Below, piece by piece: positions 1 to 8,055 of a stretch of DNA of 43,226 nt; position 1 is the first letter of the stretch, and each line of letters begins with the position of its first letter. Position numbers and translations under genes: made by a program. The stretch spans positions 1 to 43,226 of the forward strand of contig JAPCYN010000034.1 of NCBI GenBank assembly GCA_025941565.1, in the 5' to 3' direction. The notes beneath the pieces are model-generated. The model was given only the letters and a program-made list of their open reading frames with translations, made no database searches and was not told the origin of the DNA. This DNA is from Legionella sp. 515359 (GTDB lineage: Bacteria > Pseudomonadota > Gammaproteobacteria > Legionellales > Legionellaceae).

Positions 1-348
1 AATAATCTCACTGCATGCATGGTCTTTCCTATCTTAATTGTTTTTCGCGAAATGAATTAGATCACGAACTACCATGCCTGTCTATTCTTTGTAATTTATA
101 ACCTCTATGTTTTATATGTCTTTTTTTTGAAATTATGACGGGATTCATCAGGGTCAGGTCTTGCTTTTTGCCTGCTGCCTAGAAATTGGCAAAAAGCAAA
201 AACCAGCCCCGGAAACGTAAAGATATTCAAACAAGGAAATCGGATAAATGGTATTCACGCAACCAGCTTAATTGTCAACATTTAAATTACGGACAGAAGA
301 GCTTGCTTTGATCATTAACCATTAAATTAAAAACATCCAACGAGGTTA
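1..348. other. intergenic region with one stem-loop
   Basis: No convincing open reading frame is seen. The stretch is AT-rich and lies beyond the 3' end of the ABC exporter gene. It holds a perfect 12-bp inverted repeat at 161-199, listed separately. Genes to the left lie outside the window. Confidence 0.5.
161..199. repeat. stem-loop repeat, copy 1
   Basis: The left arm ttgctttttgcc (161-172) and right arm ggcaaaaagcaa (188-199) are perfectly complementary around a 15-nt loop. A closely related copy lies at 2253-2294, so the two bracket the ABC exporter gene. Neither has a clear T-run after the stem, so a simple terminator role is uncertain. Confidence 0.7.
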
Positions 349-2133
349 CTAAAAACTGGATGCTGTGTTTCCTTTCACTAATAATCCATTTTCCTCTTCA
401 ACTTGAACTTCTTTCCTATCGTTCACATTAAAAAATAAAACATTATCATGATGACGCCTCACCGTAGATCGATGTGCGATACTAATAATTGTGGTTTTCG
501 GCAAAAGCTCCTTGAGACGACAATACACTTGTTCTTCTACATTTTCATCTAAAGAAGCTGTAGCCTCATCCAGAAATATCCAATCCGGCTTTCTTAATAA
601 TACACGTGCAAAGGCAATTCGTTGTTGCTCACCTAATGATTTAAAACCGATTTGTTTATCTAATTTTCCTGCAAGTGCTTCCATATTTACGGCTCTTAAA
701 GCTGAAATTAATTCACTATCGGAATAAGTGCAGTTTGCATCAGGATAAGCCAGTACCTTTCTTAGAGTGTCATTAGGTAGAGTGGGCTTTTGCGGTAAAA
801 AATAAACAGCTTCAAGGCTCTTGGGGATGATAATTTCTCCTTCCCCAGATAACCACGTTCCGGCTATTGCTTTGAAAAGACTGCTTTTCCCTGCTCCTGA
901 AGGTGCTTGAATCAGTGTATGAACTCCTGGAGTAAATTGTAAATTAAGACCTTTAATGACTAATTCATTACTCCCGGGTAAATTAAGCTCCAGGTTTCTT
1001 ACCATAAGATTTTTATCTTGATGCTCTATAGTACGAATAATTTTCTTAGTGGATTCACCTACATTATTTTTATCCAAGGTTTGTTGTAATGTTACAATAC
1101 GGCTTAAACTAGTCTGGAATTTATTAATCGTTTCAAAAGAATTGATAAACCAGTTTAAAGAACGCGTCATCATAGAAAAATAATATCCTACAGAATAAAA
1201 TACATCCAAGGTAATAAGATCCATGAAATATAAAGGTGCTGCAGCACAGATTGGAATAATTGCTTGAAGTATTCCATTAAATAAATTAAATGATGCTGTT
1301 TCATTTTGAATGGATAATCGCTTTGTAGTTTTCATATTTAATTCATCTACCTCTTTCTCGAGTCGTGCTTGGTAGTATTTCTCCGCGTGTTCAATGGCTA
1401 TCTCTTCAGAAAAAGTTTTTATATGTTGCAAATCAGATCGTAAATTAGACTGAGCGATAGTTTCTTCATTAGTCGACTGGCGCAATGACCTATTTATAAA
1501 ATAACCGATGAGCGAAGTTACAATACCTGCTCCCAGCGCCACAAATACTAAAAAACCAGGAATTATTATGGTTCCCCCAAAAAGCATAAAGGATAGTGAG
1601 CCTCCTGCTAAACTTAGAAGTACTGTATAAATGACAAAGTTAGAAAAGTTATCGATAAATCCTAAAGATAAGTCTAGAAATGATTCAACAACTTTATCAA
1701 TGTCTTCTTGAATACGTTGTTCCGGGTTATCAATATCATTATAAATTCGTGCTATTTCCAGATAATTCGTTTTATTATTTAAGTACTGATTTATTAGTTT
1801 TTTAGTTACCCAGGATCGCCAATTAACATACAATTGATTTTTTAAAAAATTAGCCAAATAATTAAAACCAGCCATTGCACCAGAGATTAATAGACCAGCC
1901 CCTAAGCCCATTAACAAAAGAACAGCATCTTTAACTATAAATGCGGCATAAATATAGGGAAAGCACCACCATCCTAAAACAAAACCAAGACCAATCATTG
2001 CTAAAGTACTAAAAACACAACCAGAAAATAGCGCCCATGCCTTCCATTTATCCTTTGAATTTAAAAAATAATCAGACAAAAATTGCAGGGATCTTTTGAA
2101 ATAAGATGAATCAGACGGCGAAGAATTAATCAT
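349..2133 (-). CDS. ABC exporter, fused permease and ATPase (ABCD/SbmA-like)
   Basis: A 594-residue half-transporter with an N-terminal membrane domain (about residues 20-350, several long hydrophobic segments) fused to one ATP-binding domain. The ATPase has a Walker A motif APSGAGKSS (410-418), an ABC signature SLGEQQR (499-505), a Walker B FLDEATASLD (520-529) and a switch His in SIAHR. The short variant signature and the membrane domain are typical of the SbmA/BacA, YddA and ABCD (fatty-acid or cobalamin type) branch. It would act as an inner-membrane homodimer; the substrate cannot be read from sequence. The ATG at 2133 has no clear Shine-Dalgarno. The gene stands alone, bracketed by two copies of a stem-loop repeat. 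Family call is firm, substrate unknown. Confidence 0.85.
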   Translation of the reverse strand: MINSSPSDSSYFKRSLQFLSDYFLNSKDKWKAWALFSGCVFSTLAMIGLGFVLGWWCFPYIYAAFIVKDAVLLLMGLGAGLLISGAMAGFNYLANFLKNQLYVNWRSWVTKKLINQYLNNKTNYLEIARIYNDIDNPEQRIQEDIDKVVESFLDLSLGFIDNFSNFVIYTVLLSLAGGSLSFMLFGGTIIIPGFLVFVALGAGIVTSLIGYFINRSLRQSTNEETIAQSNLRSDLQHIKTFSEEIAIEHAEKYYQARLEKEVDELNMKTTKRLSIQNETASFNLFNGILQAIIPICAAAPLYFMDLITLDVFYSVGYYFSMMTRSLNWFINSFETINKFQTSLSRIVTLQQTLDKNNVGESTKKIIRTIEHQDKNLMVRNLELNLPGSNELVIKGLNLQFTPGVHTLIQAPSGAGKSSLFKAIAGTWLSGEGEIIIPKSLEAVYFLPQKPTLPNDTLRKVLAYPDANCTYSDSELISALRAVNMEALAGKLDKQIGFKSLGEQQRIAFARVLLRKPDWIFLDEATASLDENVEEQVYCRLKELLPKTTIISIAHRSTVRRHHDNVLFFNVNDRKEVQVEEENGLLVKGNTASSF

Positions 2134-2252
2134 TAGGAAGTATTACTAATGTTAAAAAAAGACCAATCATATTGAGTAAACAACAAATGATCAACGTGTT
2201 CATATAAAAATAAAGTATGCTTGGTAGCTTGCAACCAGCATATCTGGGGTCT

Positions 2253-2294
2253 CTTGCTTTTTGCCTACTACCTGGAAATTGTCAAAAAAGCAAG
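2253..2294. repeat. stem-loop repeat, copy 2
   Basis: The left arm cttgctttttg (2253-2263) pairs with caaaaaagcaag (2283-2294) with a single extra A. The loop sequence and arms closely match copy 1 at 161-199, so this is the same repeat on the other side of the ABC gene. Confidence 0.7.
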
Positions 2295-2448
2295 GCCTGA
2301 GCCTGGAACGTTGTTCAACACATAACACCTTGGAACTCTACTTTCTGGTAATTTAGGTTTATAGATTAAGCAAACTTGTTCATTTTTTCTTGTCGTTCAT
2401 TTTAATGAACCTAATAAAATGATGAACAAACAAGTATGAGTGAACACC

Positions 2449-2565
2449 ATGAATACCAATCAATTGATGTTAATTATCAAAAAATGGAATAATTTTTTTC
2501 TCGGCCTTAAATTGATTATGATTTGGCTGTATTTATGCTTGATATTCAGGTTAGGTCCAAAATAA
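2449..2565 (+). CDS. possible 38-aa hydrophobic peptide
   Basis: An ATG ORF of 38 codons with a central hydrophobic run (residues about 17-33) that could form one membrane helix. No good Shine-Dalgarno is visible and no family is recognised. It ends 12 nt before a perfect hairpin at 2578-2602. It could be chance in AT-rich DNA. Confidence 0.2.
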   Translation: MNTNQLMLIIKKWNNFFLGLKLIMIWLYLCLIFRLGPK

Positions 2566-2577
2566 GTACTAAATGCG

Positions 2578-2602
2578 TTTCTCAGTGATTTTCACTGAGA
2601 AA
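2578..2602. terminator. perfect 11-bp hairpin, possible terminator
   Basis: tttctcagtga (2578-2588) and tcactgagaaa (2592-2602) form a perfect stem with a 3-nt loop. There is no downstream T-run on either strand, so it may be a processing or regulatory hairpin rather than an intrinsic terminator. Confidence 0.35.
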
Positions 2603-2625
2603 AAGTAGCTCAGAAAACCTTATCC

Positions 2626-2787
2626 ATGTCCCATTCCAAATGTTATCTTAACTTTATCTTCAATCCCCTCATGCCGAGCCAGTTCGAAGATCATTTTGTA
2701 TATCACTCAAATATTGAGGTTTTGCTTGAATTATTGGAAACATCCGGTATCTTAGCGCAACTTTTAATATTACAACCGATGGTATGA
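2626..2787 (+). CDS. possible 53-aa ORF overlapping the hydrolase start
   Basis: A 53-codon ATG ORF whose TGA stop (2785-2787) overlaps the hydrolase ATG (2784-2786) in the classic ATGA arrangement used for translational coupling. The hydrolase has no convincing Shine-Dalgarno of its own, which would fit coupling. The ORF itself has a weak ribosome binding site and no recognised family. It may be a leader peptide or the remnant of a longer gene. Confidence 0.3.
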   Translation: MSHSKCYLNFIFNPLMPSQFEDHFVYHSNIEVLLELLETSGILAQLLILQPMV

Positions 2788-3470
2788 ACAAGGATATAGT
2801 ACTCATTCCAGGAGCATTGGCAACTCCTAAGTTATGGCATAACCAGGAAAACCATTTTCAAAGTATGCAATTTCATTATGTTAATGTTTTGAATAGTCAA
2901 TCCATTCCAGAAATGGCAAACAGATTTGCTAAAAATGCTCCAGAGAAATTTACTCTAATCGGTTTCTCCATGGGGGGATATATAGCATTAGAATTGCTTC
3001 ATATAATCCCATACAGGATAGAAAAACTAGTATTGCTTAACTCAGCAGCTAGACTTGTTTCAGAGAAAGGCCAATTAGAACGTGAGCGTTCCCTCACTCT
3101 AATTAATAAGGGTAAATTTGATTTCTTAATTAGCCTCATTTTCAAAAATTCAATACATGATAAAAACAAACATGACACCTTACTACCAGTTGCTCAAGAA
3201 ATGGCACATGAAGTTGGTGCATATAATTATGAAAAACAACTCAATGCCATATTAGATAAACCAGACCATACATCATTATTATCAATGATTGAATGCCCTA
3301 CCCTACTCCTGGCAAGCAAACAGGATCAAATCATGCCTATTGAGCGTTCAGAGCATATGGCTAGCCACATTAAAAATTCAGAATTAGTCTACATTGAGGA
3401 TTGTGGTCATTTAGCCACACTAGAACAACCAGAAAAAATAAACCAAATATTGGAAAATTGGTTGCAGTAA
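2784..3470 (+). CDS. alpha/beta-fold hydrolase
   Basis: A 228-residue cytoplasmic hydrolase of the alpha/beta fold. The N-terminal strand is followed by PGALATP, an oxyanion-loop-like segment. The nucleophile elbow GFSMGG places Ser62, the acid is probably Asp181 (SKQDQIMP), and the catalytic His is His209 (CGHLATLEQPE). This Ser-Asp-His order and short length resemble the MenH/BioH/esterase group, but the substrate cannot be assigned. There is no signal peptide. The start overlaps a short upstream ORF by 4 nt and lacks its own clear ribosome binding site. Downstream, 28 nt after the stop, is another small ORF. Confidence 0.85.
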   Translation: MNKDIVLIPGALATPKLWHNQENHFQSMQFHYVNVLNSQSIPEMANRFAKNAPEKFTLIGFSMGGYIALELLHIIPYRIEKLVLLNSAARLVSEKGQLERERSLTLINKGKFDFLISLIFKNSIHDKNKHDTLLPVAQEMAHEVGAYNYEKQLNAILDKPDHTSLLSMIECPTLLLASKQDQIMPIERSEHMASHIKNSELVYIEDCGHLATLEQPEKINQILENWLQ

Positions 3471-3498
3471 GTTTAAGTGGTAAAGCTAAGGATGTTGT

Positions 3499-3660
3499 AT
3501 GCATAGCATTGATGAGGATGGTCAGATTTGTATCAATTTAAATGACTTCAATCATCTCTCCGAATCGATTCGGTTTCGAGAAAAAATTGACTACTTGATG
3601 ACCAAACTAAATTGCCCCAAAGAAATCACAAATTTCCTATTGATTTTACAATGCCGCTGA
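3499..3660 (+). CDS. possible 53-aa protein ending inside the tRNA-Thr 3' end
   Basis: An ATG ORF of 53 codons with a good Shine-Dalgarno (aagga, 6-nt spacer) lying 28 nt after the hydrolase stop. The product is mixed charged and hydrophobic and not recognised. Its last codons run 9 nt into the 3' end of tRNA-Thr on the opposite strand. That overlap suggests either chance or a gene truncated at a tRNA junction. Confidence 0.35.
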   Translation: MHSIDEDGQICINLNDFNHLSESIRFREKIDYLMTKLNCPKEITNFLLILQCR

Positions 3661-3724
3661 TGTGAATCGAACACACGACCTTTTGATTACGAATCAACTG
3701 CTCTACCAACTGAGCTACAGCGGC
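3652..3724 (-). tRNA. thrV: tRNA-Thr(CGU)
   Basis: On the minus strand the sequence folds as a tRNA: 7-bp acceptor stem GCCGCTG/CAGCGGC, D-arm GCTC...GAGC, anticodon loop TTCGTAA with anticodon CGU, and T-arm with TTCGATT. It closely resembles E. coli tRNA-Thr(CGU). The discriminator is A and the 3' CCA is not encoded (TTG follows). It reads ACG codons. The gene symbol is uncertain. Confidence 0.93.
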
Positions 3725-3733
3725 TCTTGGGAA

Positions 3734-3761
3734 AGTATACTTAAGTTAAATGATGATGCAA
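3734..3761 (-). promoter_or_regulatory. sigma-70-type promoter of tRNA-Thr
   Basis: Read on the minus strand, a -35 box TTGCAT (3756-3761) and a -10 box TATACT (3734-3739) are separated by 16 nt and end about 9 nt before the tRNA 5' end. Position and match make this a credible promoter. Confidence 0.65.
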
Positions 3762-4085
3762 CTGCTTGTGATTATTCATAATCTCAGGCAATTAGAGGTA
3801 ACTAATTTTTTTACAAAAAAACAGCGGATTATAATTTTTTATCTCGATTTAAGCTTCAATTAATCGTCAAAGCAAGGCTTATCTTGTAATAATTTTCATT
3901 AATTTAGCAAAAAAATATTCAAATAGGTGGAAAATGATTTATAATGCCTTGCTGTAAAATTTTTTATATCAGTTAAAAAAAATTTTTAGTAAAAATAGGA
4001 AATATTTTCTGCTTTTTTAATTAAGAACAGTTTTAAATTATTGCAGATGAATATAACATAGCGTCACCCAAAATTATGACAACCT
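3762..4085. other. AT-rich leader of the amino-acid permease
   Basis: No ORF is seen. A TATAAT at 3940-3945 with a weak TTCAAA 16 nt upstream could be the permease promoter, leaving a leader of roughly 130 nt. No riboswitch pattern was recognised. Confidence 0.35.
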
Positions 4086-5564
4086 GTGAGAAACAAACAG
4101 CCCGTGAAAAAGAGCAAGATTGAAACATCACTTATTAAAGACAGTGGATACAGTCGAAGATTAAAAGACCGCCATGTGCAGCTCATTGCCTTGGGGGGAA
4201 TTATCGGCTCAGGTTATTTTTTAGGCACAGGAGAGGTAATCAACCTTGTTGGTCCTGCCGTGTTTCTAGCTTATATATTAGGTGGCTTGATCATTTTTCT
4301 AACCATGCTTTGCATGGGAGAGCTTGCTGTAGCGATTCCCATTTCGGGTTCTTTTGTAACTTATACTGCTGATTTTATATCCCCTTCAGTTGCCTGTGGC
4401 GTAGGATGGTCCTATTGGATCAGTTGGGTGGCCTATATCCCCGCCGAATGTGTTGCGGGTGGAATCATCATGGAGATGTTTACCGGGGTCAATGGCTATG
4501 TATGGGCTGTTTGCTTTGGTTTTCTGATTACCTACATCAACCTTGCCAAAGTGGATACTTTTGGTGAAATCGAATTTTGGCTTGCTTTGATTAAGATTTT
4601 GGCTTTATTTGGCTTTGTTATTTTAGCGGTTTTAATTTTCTTTGGCCTAATCCATAGCCCAGAATCCAATGGATTTATTGGATCCAAATACATTTGGGGT
4701 GATGGGGGACTTCTTCCTAACGGGACCATGTCCTTATTAACCGCAATGGTTCTTTTGCTGGTTAACTATCAAGGCTCCGAAATCATTGGTCTTGCTGCCG
4801 GAGAATCAGAAAACCCTGCACGAATGATTCCACATGCAATCCGCAATGTGACTTTAAGAATTCTTTTCATCTACATCATTCCTGTATTTTGCCTGGTATT
4901 AATTTTCCCCTGGCAAAAAGCGGGCTTGTCCAATTCAGTGTTTGCTGATGCCCTAAACTTTTACAACCTTAAATGGGCCGGTGCAGTAACCAGTTTTGTG
5001 ACCTTAAGTGCCACTTTATCTTGTGCTAACTCAGGATTTTATGGCACAGTTCGTGCGCTGAATGCTTTGGCACGTGATGGGATGGCACCACATACTTTTG
5101 CCAAATTCAACCACAATTCAGTACCCCAAAACGCGATTATCGCGACTTTAATTACTATCTGGATTCTTTTAGGTGTAGGTTACTTTTTCGGACAAACACA
5201 ACTGTATATCGCCCTGCTTCTTGTATCTGGATTTACTGGAACCCTGGCATGGATATCTTTATGCACGTCACAAATTCGTTTTAGAAGCAGATTATACCAG
5301 GCTGGGTATACTACAGCAAATCTTCGCTATATTACCCCCTACTCGCCTTACACTGGAATCCTCGCAATTATTCTGATGTGTATTGCCTTGTTTTTCCTGG
5401 TACTAAATAAAGATCCCACCTATAAGCTTGCGTTTTATATAGGTATGATTAGCTTTATTGTTCCTATCATAATTTATAAGCTTTTTGATTTGTCGAAGAA
5501 TAGGAAAAAAGCACTGCATCTCAAAACTCGAGTTAAGTTTCAGGATCTCTTTCCCCCAGTTTAA
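4086..5564 (+). CDS. APC-superfamily amino-acid permease
   Basis: A 492-residue inner-membrane transporter with about 12 hydrophobic segments, charged tails at both ends and the amino acid-polyamine-organocation N-terminal signature: LGGIIGSGYFLGTG in the first helix region (about residues 36-49), with conserved Gly and Pro residues in later helices. It most resembles the GABA/proline/lysine permease branch (amino acid transporter family), so it probably imports an amino acid by proton symport. The start is GTG at 4086, because an in-frame TGA lies just upstream at 4077 and no ATG is available; a second GTG is at 4104. The Shine-Dalgarno is poor. Legionella live on amino acids, so such permeases are expected. 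Exact substrate unknown. Confidence 0.88.
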   Translation: MRNKQPVKKSKIETSLIKDSGYSRRLKDRHVQLIALGGIIGSGYFLGTGEVINLVGPAVFLAYILGGLIIFLTMLCMGELAVAIPISGSFVTYTADFISPSVACGVGWSYWISWVAYIPAECVAGGIIMEMFTGVNGYVWAVCFGFLITYINLAKVDTFGEIEFWLALIKILALFGFVILAVLIFFGLIHSPESNGFIGSKYIWGDGGLLPNGTMSLLTAMVLLLVNYQGSEIIGLAAGESENPARMIPHAIRNVTLRILFIYIIPVFCLVLIFPWQKAGLSNSVFADALNFYNLKWAGAVTSFVTLSATLSCANSGFYGTVRALNALARDGMAPHTFAKFNHNSVPQNAIIATLITIWILLGVGYFFGQTQLYIALLLVSGFTGTLAWISLCTSQIRFRSRLYQAGYTTANLRYITPYSPYTGILAIILMCIALFFLVLNKDPTYKLAFYIGMISFIVPIIIYKLFDLSKNRKKALHLKTRVKFQDLFPPV

Positions 5565-5567
5565 TGA

Positions 5568-5599
5568 GTAGCCTGGGTGAAGCACAGCGGAACCCGGGA
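5568..5599. repeat. half copy of the gtagcctgggtga palindromic repeat
   Basis: The sequence gtagcctgggtgaagcacag followed by cggaacccgggag is one half of a dispersed intergenic repeat seen elsewhere in the window. It lies between the convergent permease and LRR genes and could fold through cctgggt/acccggg. Confidence 0.6.
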
Positions 5600-5644
5600 G
5601 TACTCTAGAAATGATTAAAAAATATTCAATCGCCATAGACATAA

Positions 5645-6523
5645 TTACTTTAATACTGGAGTCTTTTCAGATGGCTTTTCTTCATCAATAGAAAATTTGT
5701 TATTGATAGAATAAAATAATCCCATAACTAAATTTTTCTTTTTCCTTTGGCAAAAAGAAGGACTGCCCAATGTCCCCCGCTTTTCTTTAAATAACTTAAT
5801 TCCATCTTCACTTAAGGGATTTAAACTGACATCCAGCTGATCAAATTCTTTTAACTTTTCAGTTTTCATTTTAATTATTGCTTTTATGCTCAATCCATTA
5901 TTATTAAGAATCAATTGTTTAATCCCTTGATTCCTATTAATTAATGCAACAGCACCAGCATCCCCAATTTTATTTGTACTTATATCTAAAAGCTCAAGCT
6001 TTTTATGCGAAGCGAGATAAACCGCTCCTTTATAGGTAAGTTTATTGTTACTTAATACTAATCGAAGCAGATTGCTTCTTGCTAATTTTTTTGCACATTC
6101 ATCATCAAGCTCATTATCACTTAAAGTGAGCTGCTCTAAAGTTGTATTCCCAACAAAAAACTCCAAACCTTTTGCGGTTATATTTCTGTTATAGCTATCA
6201 TTGTTAGAGCTTAGATCCAATTCTTTAAGCGAAGTCATTTGAGCCAATGAACTTAGACCTTTATCTGAAATTTTATTAGCACGCAAAGAAAGCACTTCAA
6301 TAGAAAATAGTTTTGACAAAATTTTAACTTTTTCATCATTAATTTTACAAGAATTCATTCTGATTTTTTTTAAATGGGTATTTGTTTCCATCGCTTTGAC
6401 GAGCTCAAATAAATTCTCTTCGCTAAGCTCCTGATCACTAAGATCTAAAGCAACTAACCCTGGTTCATTATTTCGCAAGTATAAAATTGCTTCATTAAAA
6501 CGTTCCTTTCTATATTTTGCCAT
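5645..6523 (-). CDS. leucine-rich-repeat protein, candidate secreted effector
   Basis: A 292-residue protein built mostly of leucine-rich repeats of the ribonuclease-inhibitor type, with recurring LxxLxLxxN blocks such as LEVLSLRANKI-like, LKELDLSSNN, LEQLTLSDNEL, LLRLVLSNNKL, LELLDISTNKI and IKQLILNNNGL between about residues 25 and 240. LRR folds bind proteins, and in Legionella such eukaryote-like proteins are often Dot/Icm substrates. The C-terminus is charged and Glu-rich (DEEKPSEKTPVLK), which fits such a signal but does not prove it. No signal peptide is seen. The start at 6523 is preferred over the upstream TTG (6544) because GGAA lies 5 nt before the ATG. It is divergent from the IQM-like gene, 92 nt away. 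Confidence 0.85.
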   Translation of the reverse strand: MAKYRKERFNEAILYLRNNEPGLVALDLSDQELSEENLFELVKAMETNTHLKKIRMNSCKINDEKVKILSKLFSIEVLSLRANKISDKGLSSLAQMTSLKELDLSSNNDSYNRNITAKGLEFFVGNTTLEQLTLSDNELDDECAKKLARSNLLRLVLSNNKLTYKGAVYLASHKKLELLDISTNKIGDAGAVALINRNQGIKQLILNNNGLSIKAIIKMKTEKLKEFDQLDVSLNPLSEDGIKLFKEKRGTLGSPSFCQRKKKNLVMGLFYSINNKFSIDEEKPSEKTPVLK

Positions 6524-6615
6524 ATTTATTCCATAATTGATCAACCCGGCTACAATTAGAGCGGATTAAGGTATAATTAATTATTAGTATATCAAATTTG
6601 TTTAGGTTTAAATTC

Positions 6616-7977
6616 ATGGCTATGTGGCAAGATGTGTACTCCCTTGAGGATTGGTATAATATTTTAAAAAATTGCCAACAACATGATGCTCCCAAAGTAA
6701 AAGAATTAATTGGTAAATTATCTACTTTATTGGAGGAATACCATAGCATTTCAAAGGCGAACTTAAAAAATATTCCAAAACGTCAGGGGAAATTAGCGCA
6801 AATTGTAGAAGCAGCGCAAGAGTATAAGAACCATTTAGGTGATGAATTCATATCAAAAGATCAAGAGAAAAAAACCGACGACCTAATTTCATTTGGGCCG
6901 TGGCAATCCGCTACCAAAAAACCACAAAAAGATACAAGTCTTAAGGGTTCTATAGACCCATGGATTCATGGAGTACAACAGAGAGCCCGTAAGAAAATAA
7001 ATTATTTGGATAAGCTAACAGAGTATTATCAGAATGCAAAGCCTAAATATGTGAATAAAAAATTATTGCTTAAGACTCTTAAAGACCAAGAAAAAAACCA
7101 TGGCAAGAACAAATTCTTTTCTTTAAGCAGTGGCACTCTATTGGAAAAACAGGATCCTGTTCATCGCCCTATTGAGTTCATGCTCGATGACTTAAAAAAT
7201 AAACGAAATAGCGCTGAATATCCAATGAATTTTGCTTTTTATCAATGGGTTGAAAACAAAACTAAAATTCCTTTTTTCTTATGGCTGGAAAAACATCCCA
7301 TTAGCACAACAACCAAAGATATTAGTAATAATTGGCGCGGCTCTTTTAAAACTAAAATGGGTCCTGTTGATTATGATTCGCCAGATATCGTATCGGTAAG
7401 AATTAAAAAAGCGGGTGAAAATGCTAGATTAATGGGTAAAAAATCGAAATCTGGAGATGTGTTTGAATTAAATACAAAGCTCCTAGATGATTTTGTCCTT
7501 AAAATAGGTTGCCCCGAAGGTGCGACAGCATTTATCTGGGATGCAAAAAATAAAAATCGTTTCTATACACATGTTCATGAGGCCGGAAAATGTCATCACT
7601 CAACCATGACCTCAGGAAAAAAAGTAAGATGCGCGGGCATGTGGTTAGTAGAACAAGGAAAAATAACCTATATCGATAACAGCAGCGGACATTATAAACC
7701 TACTTCCTTATCTTTTTATAATTTGATTCGTTTTTTGCATAATAAAAATCTATTTGATCCAGATGTGCGTATAGCTGACTTACATAGACCTGCAAAACTC
7801 AAAAATGAAAATAATTTTTTTGGTGGTTTTGAAAACCGTTATACTACTTTGAAAAGTTATCTGGAATGGGTAGAAAATCTGCCAGCAGTGAAAAAATATT
7901 TAAAAGAACATGATATTAGTCCCTTAAGAAACCAACATCAATTTGAAGCCAAAGCGATAGTCCATAAAAGCTATTAA
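6616..7977 (+). CDS. protein with plant IQM-like C-terminal domain, candidate effector
   Basis: A 453-residue protein with no signal peptide or membrane segment. The first 170 residues are Lys-rich and helical-looking. From about residue 205 the sequence resembles plant IQM (calmodulin-binding IQ-motif) proteins and related bacterial and fungal proteins, as I recall them: FYQWVENKTKIPFFLWLE (208-225) corresponds to their YYDVW...PFFYWLD block, CHHST (326-330) to FQHSS, the AGMWLV strand (340-345) to the AAGRLVV strand, and SGHYKPT (357-363) to SGHYHPT, followed by the expected F..FL segment. I see no clear IQ calmodulin motif. The ATG at 6616 is chosen over TTG at 6598, with AGG about 9 nt upstream. 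The eukaryote-like domain beside an LRR gene suggests a host-directed protein; activity unknown. Confidence 0.75.
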   Translation: MAMWQDVYSLEDWYNILKNCQQHDAPKVKELIGKLSTLLEEYHSISKANLKNIPKRQGKLAQIVEAAQEYKNHLGDEFISKDQEKKTDDLISFGPWQSATKKPQKDTSLKGSIDPWIHGVQQRARKKINYLDKLTEYYQNAKPKYVNKKLLLKTLKDQEKNHGKNKFFSLSSGTLLEKQDPVHRPIEFMLDDLKNKRNSAEYPMNFAFYQWVENKTKIPFFLWLEKHPISTTTKDISNNWRGSFKTKMGPVDYDSPDIVSVRIKKAGENARLMGKKSKSGDVFELNTKLLDDFVLKIGCPEGATAFIWDAKNKNRFYTHVHEAGKCHHSTMTSGKKVRCAGMWLVEQGKITYIDNSSGHYKPTSLSFYNLIRFLHNKNLFDPDVRIADLHRPAKLKNENNFFGGFENRYTTLKSYLEWVENLPAVKKYLKEHDISPLRNQHQFEAKAIVHKSY

Positions 7978-8055
7978 TAATCAGAAAGACATTTAAATAC
8001 TTCGCTTTGGGATAGGTATTATCCAATTTAACTGCCGCCAAAATCAGATTTGAAA

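Larger units (their letters stand above)
2134..2625. other. AT-rich intergenic region with stem-loops
   Basis: The gap between the ABC exporter and the hydrolase contains a stem-loop repeat (2253-2294), a long imperfect palindrome (2374-2435), a weak small ORF (2449-2565) and an 11-bp perfect hairpin (2578-2602). No recognised RNA gene was identified. Confidence 0.5.
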
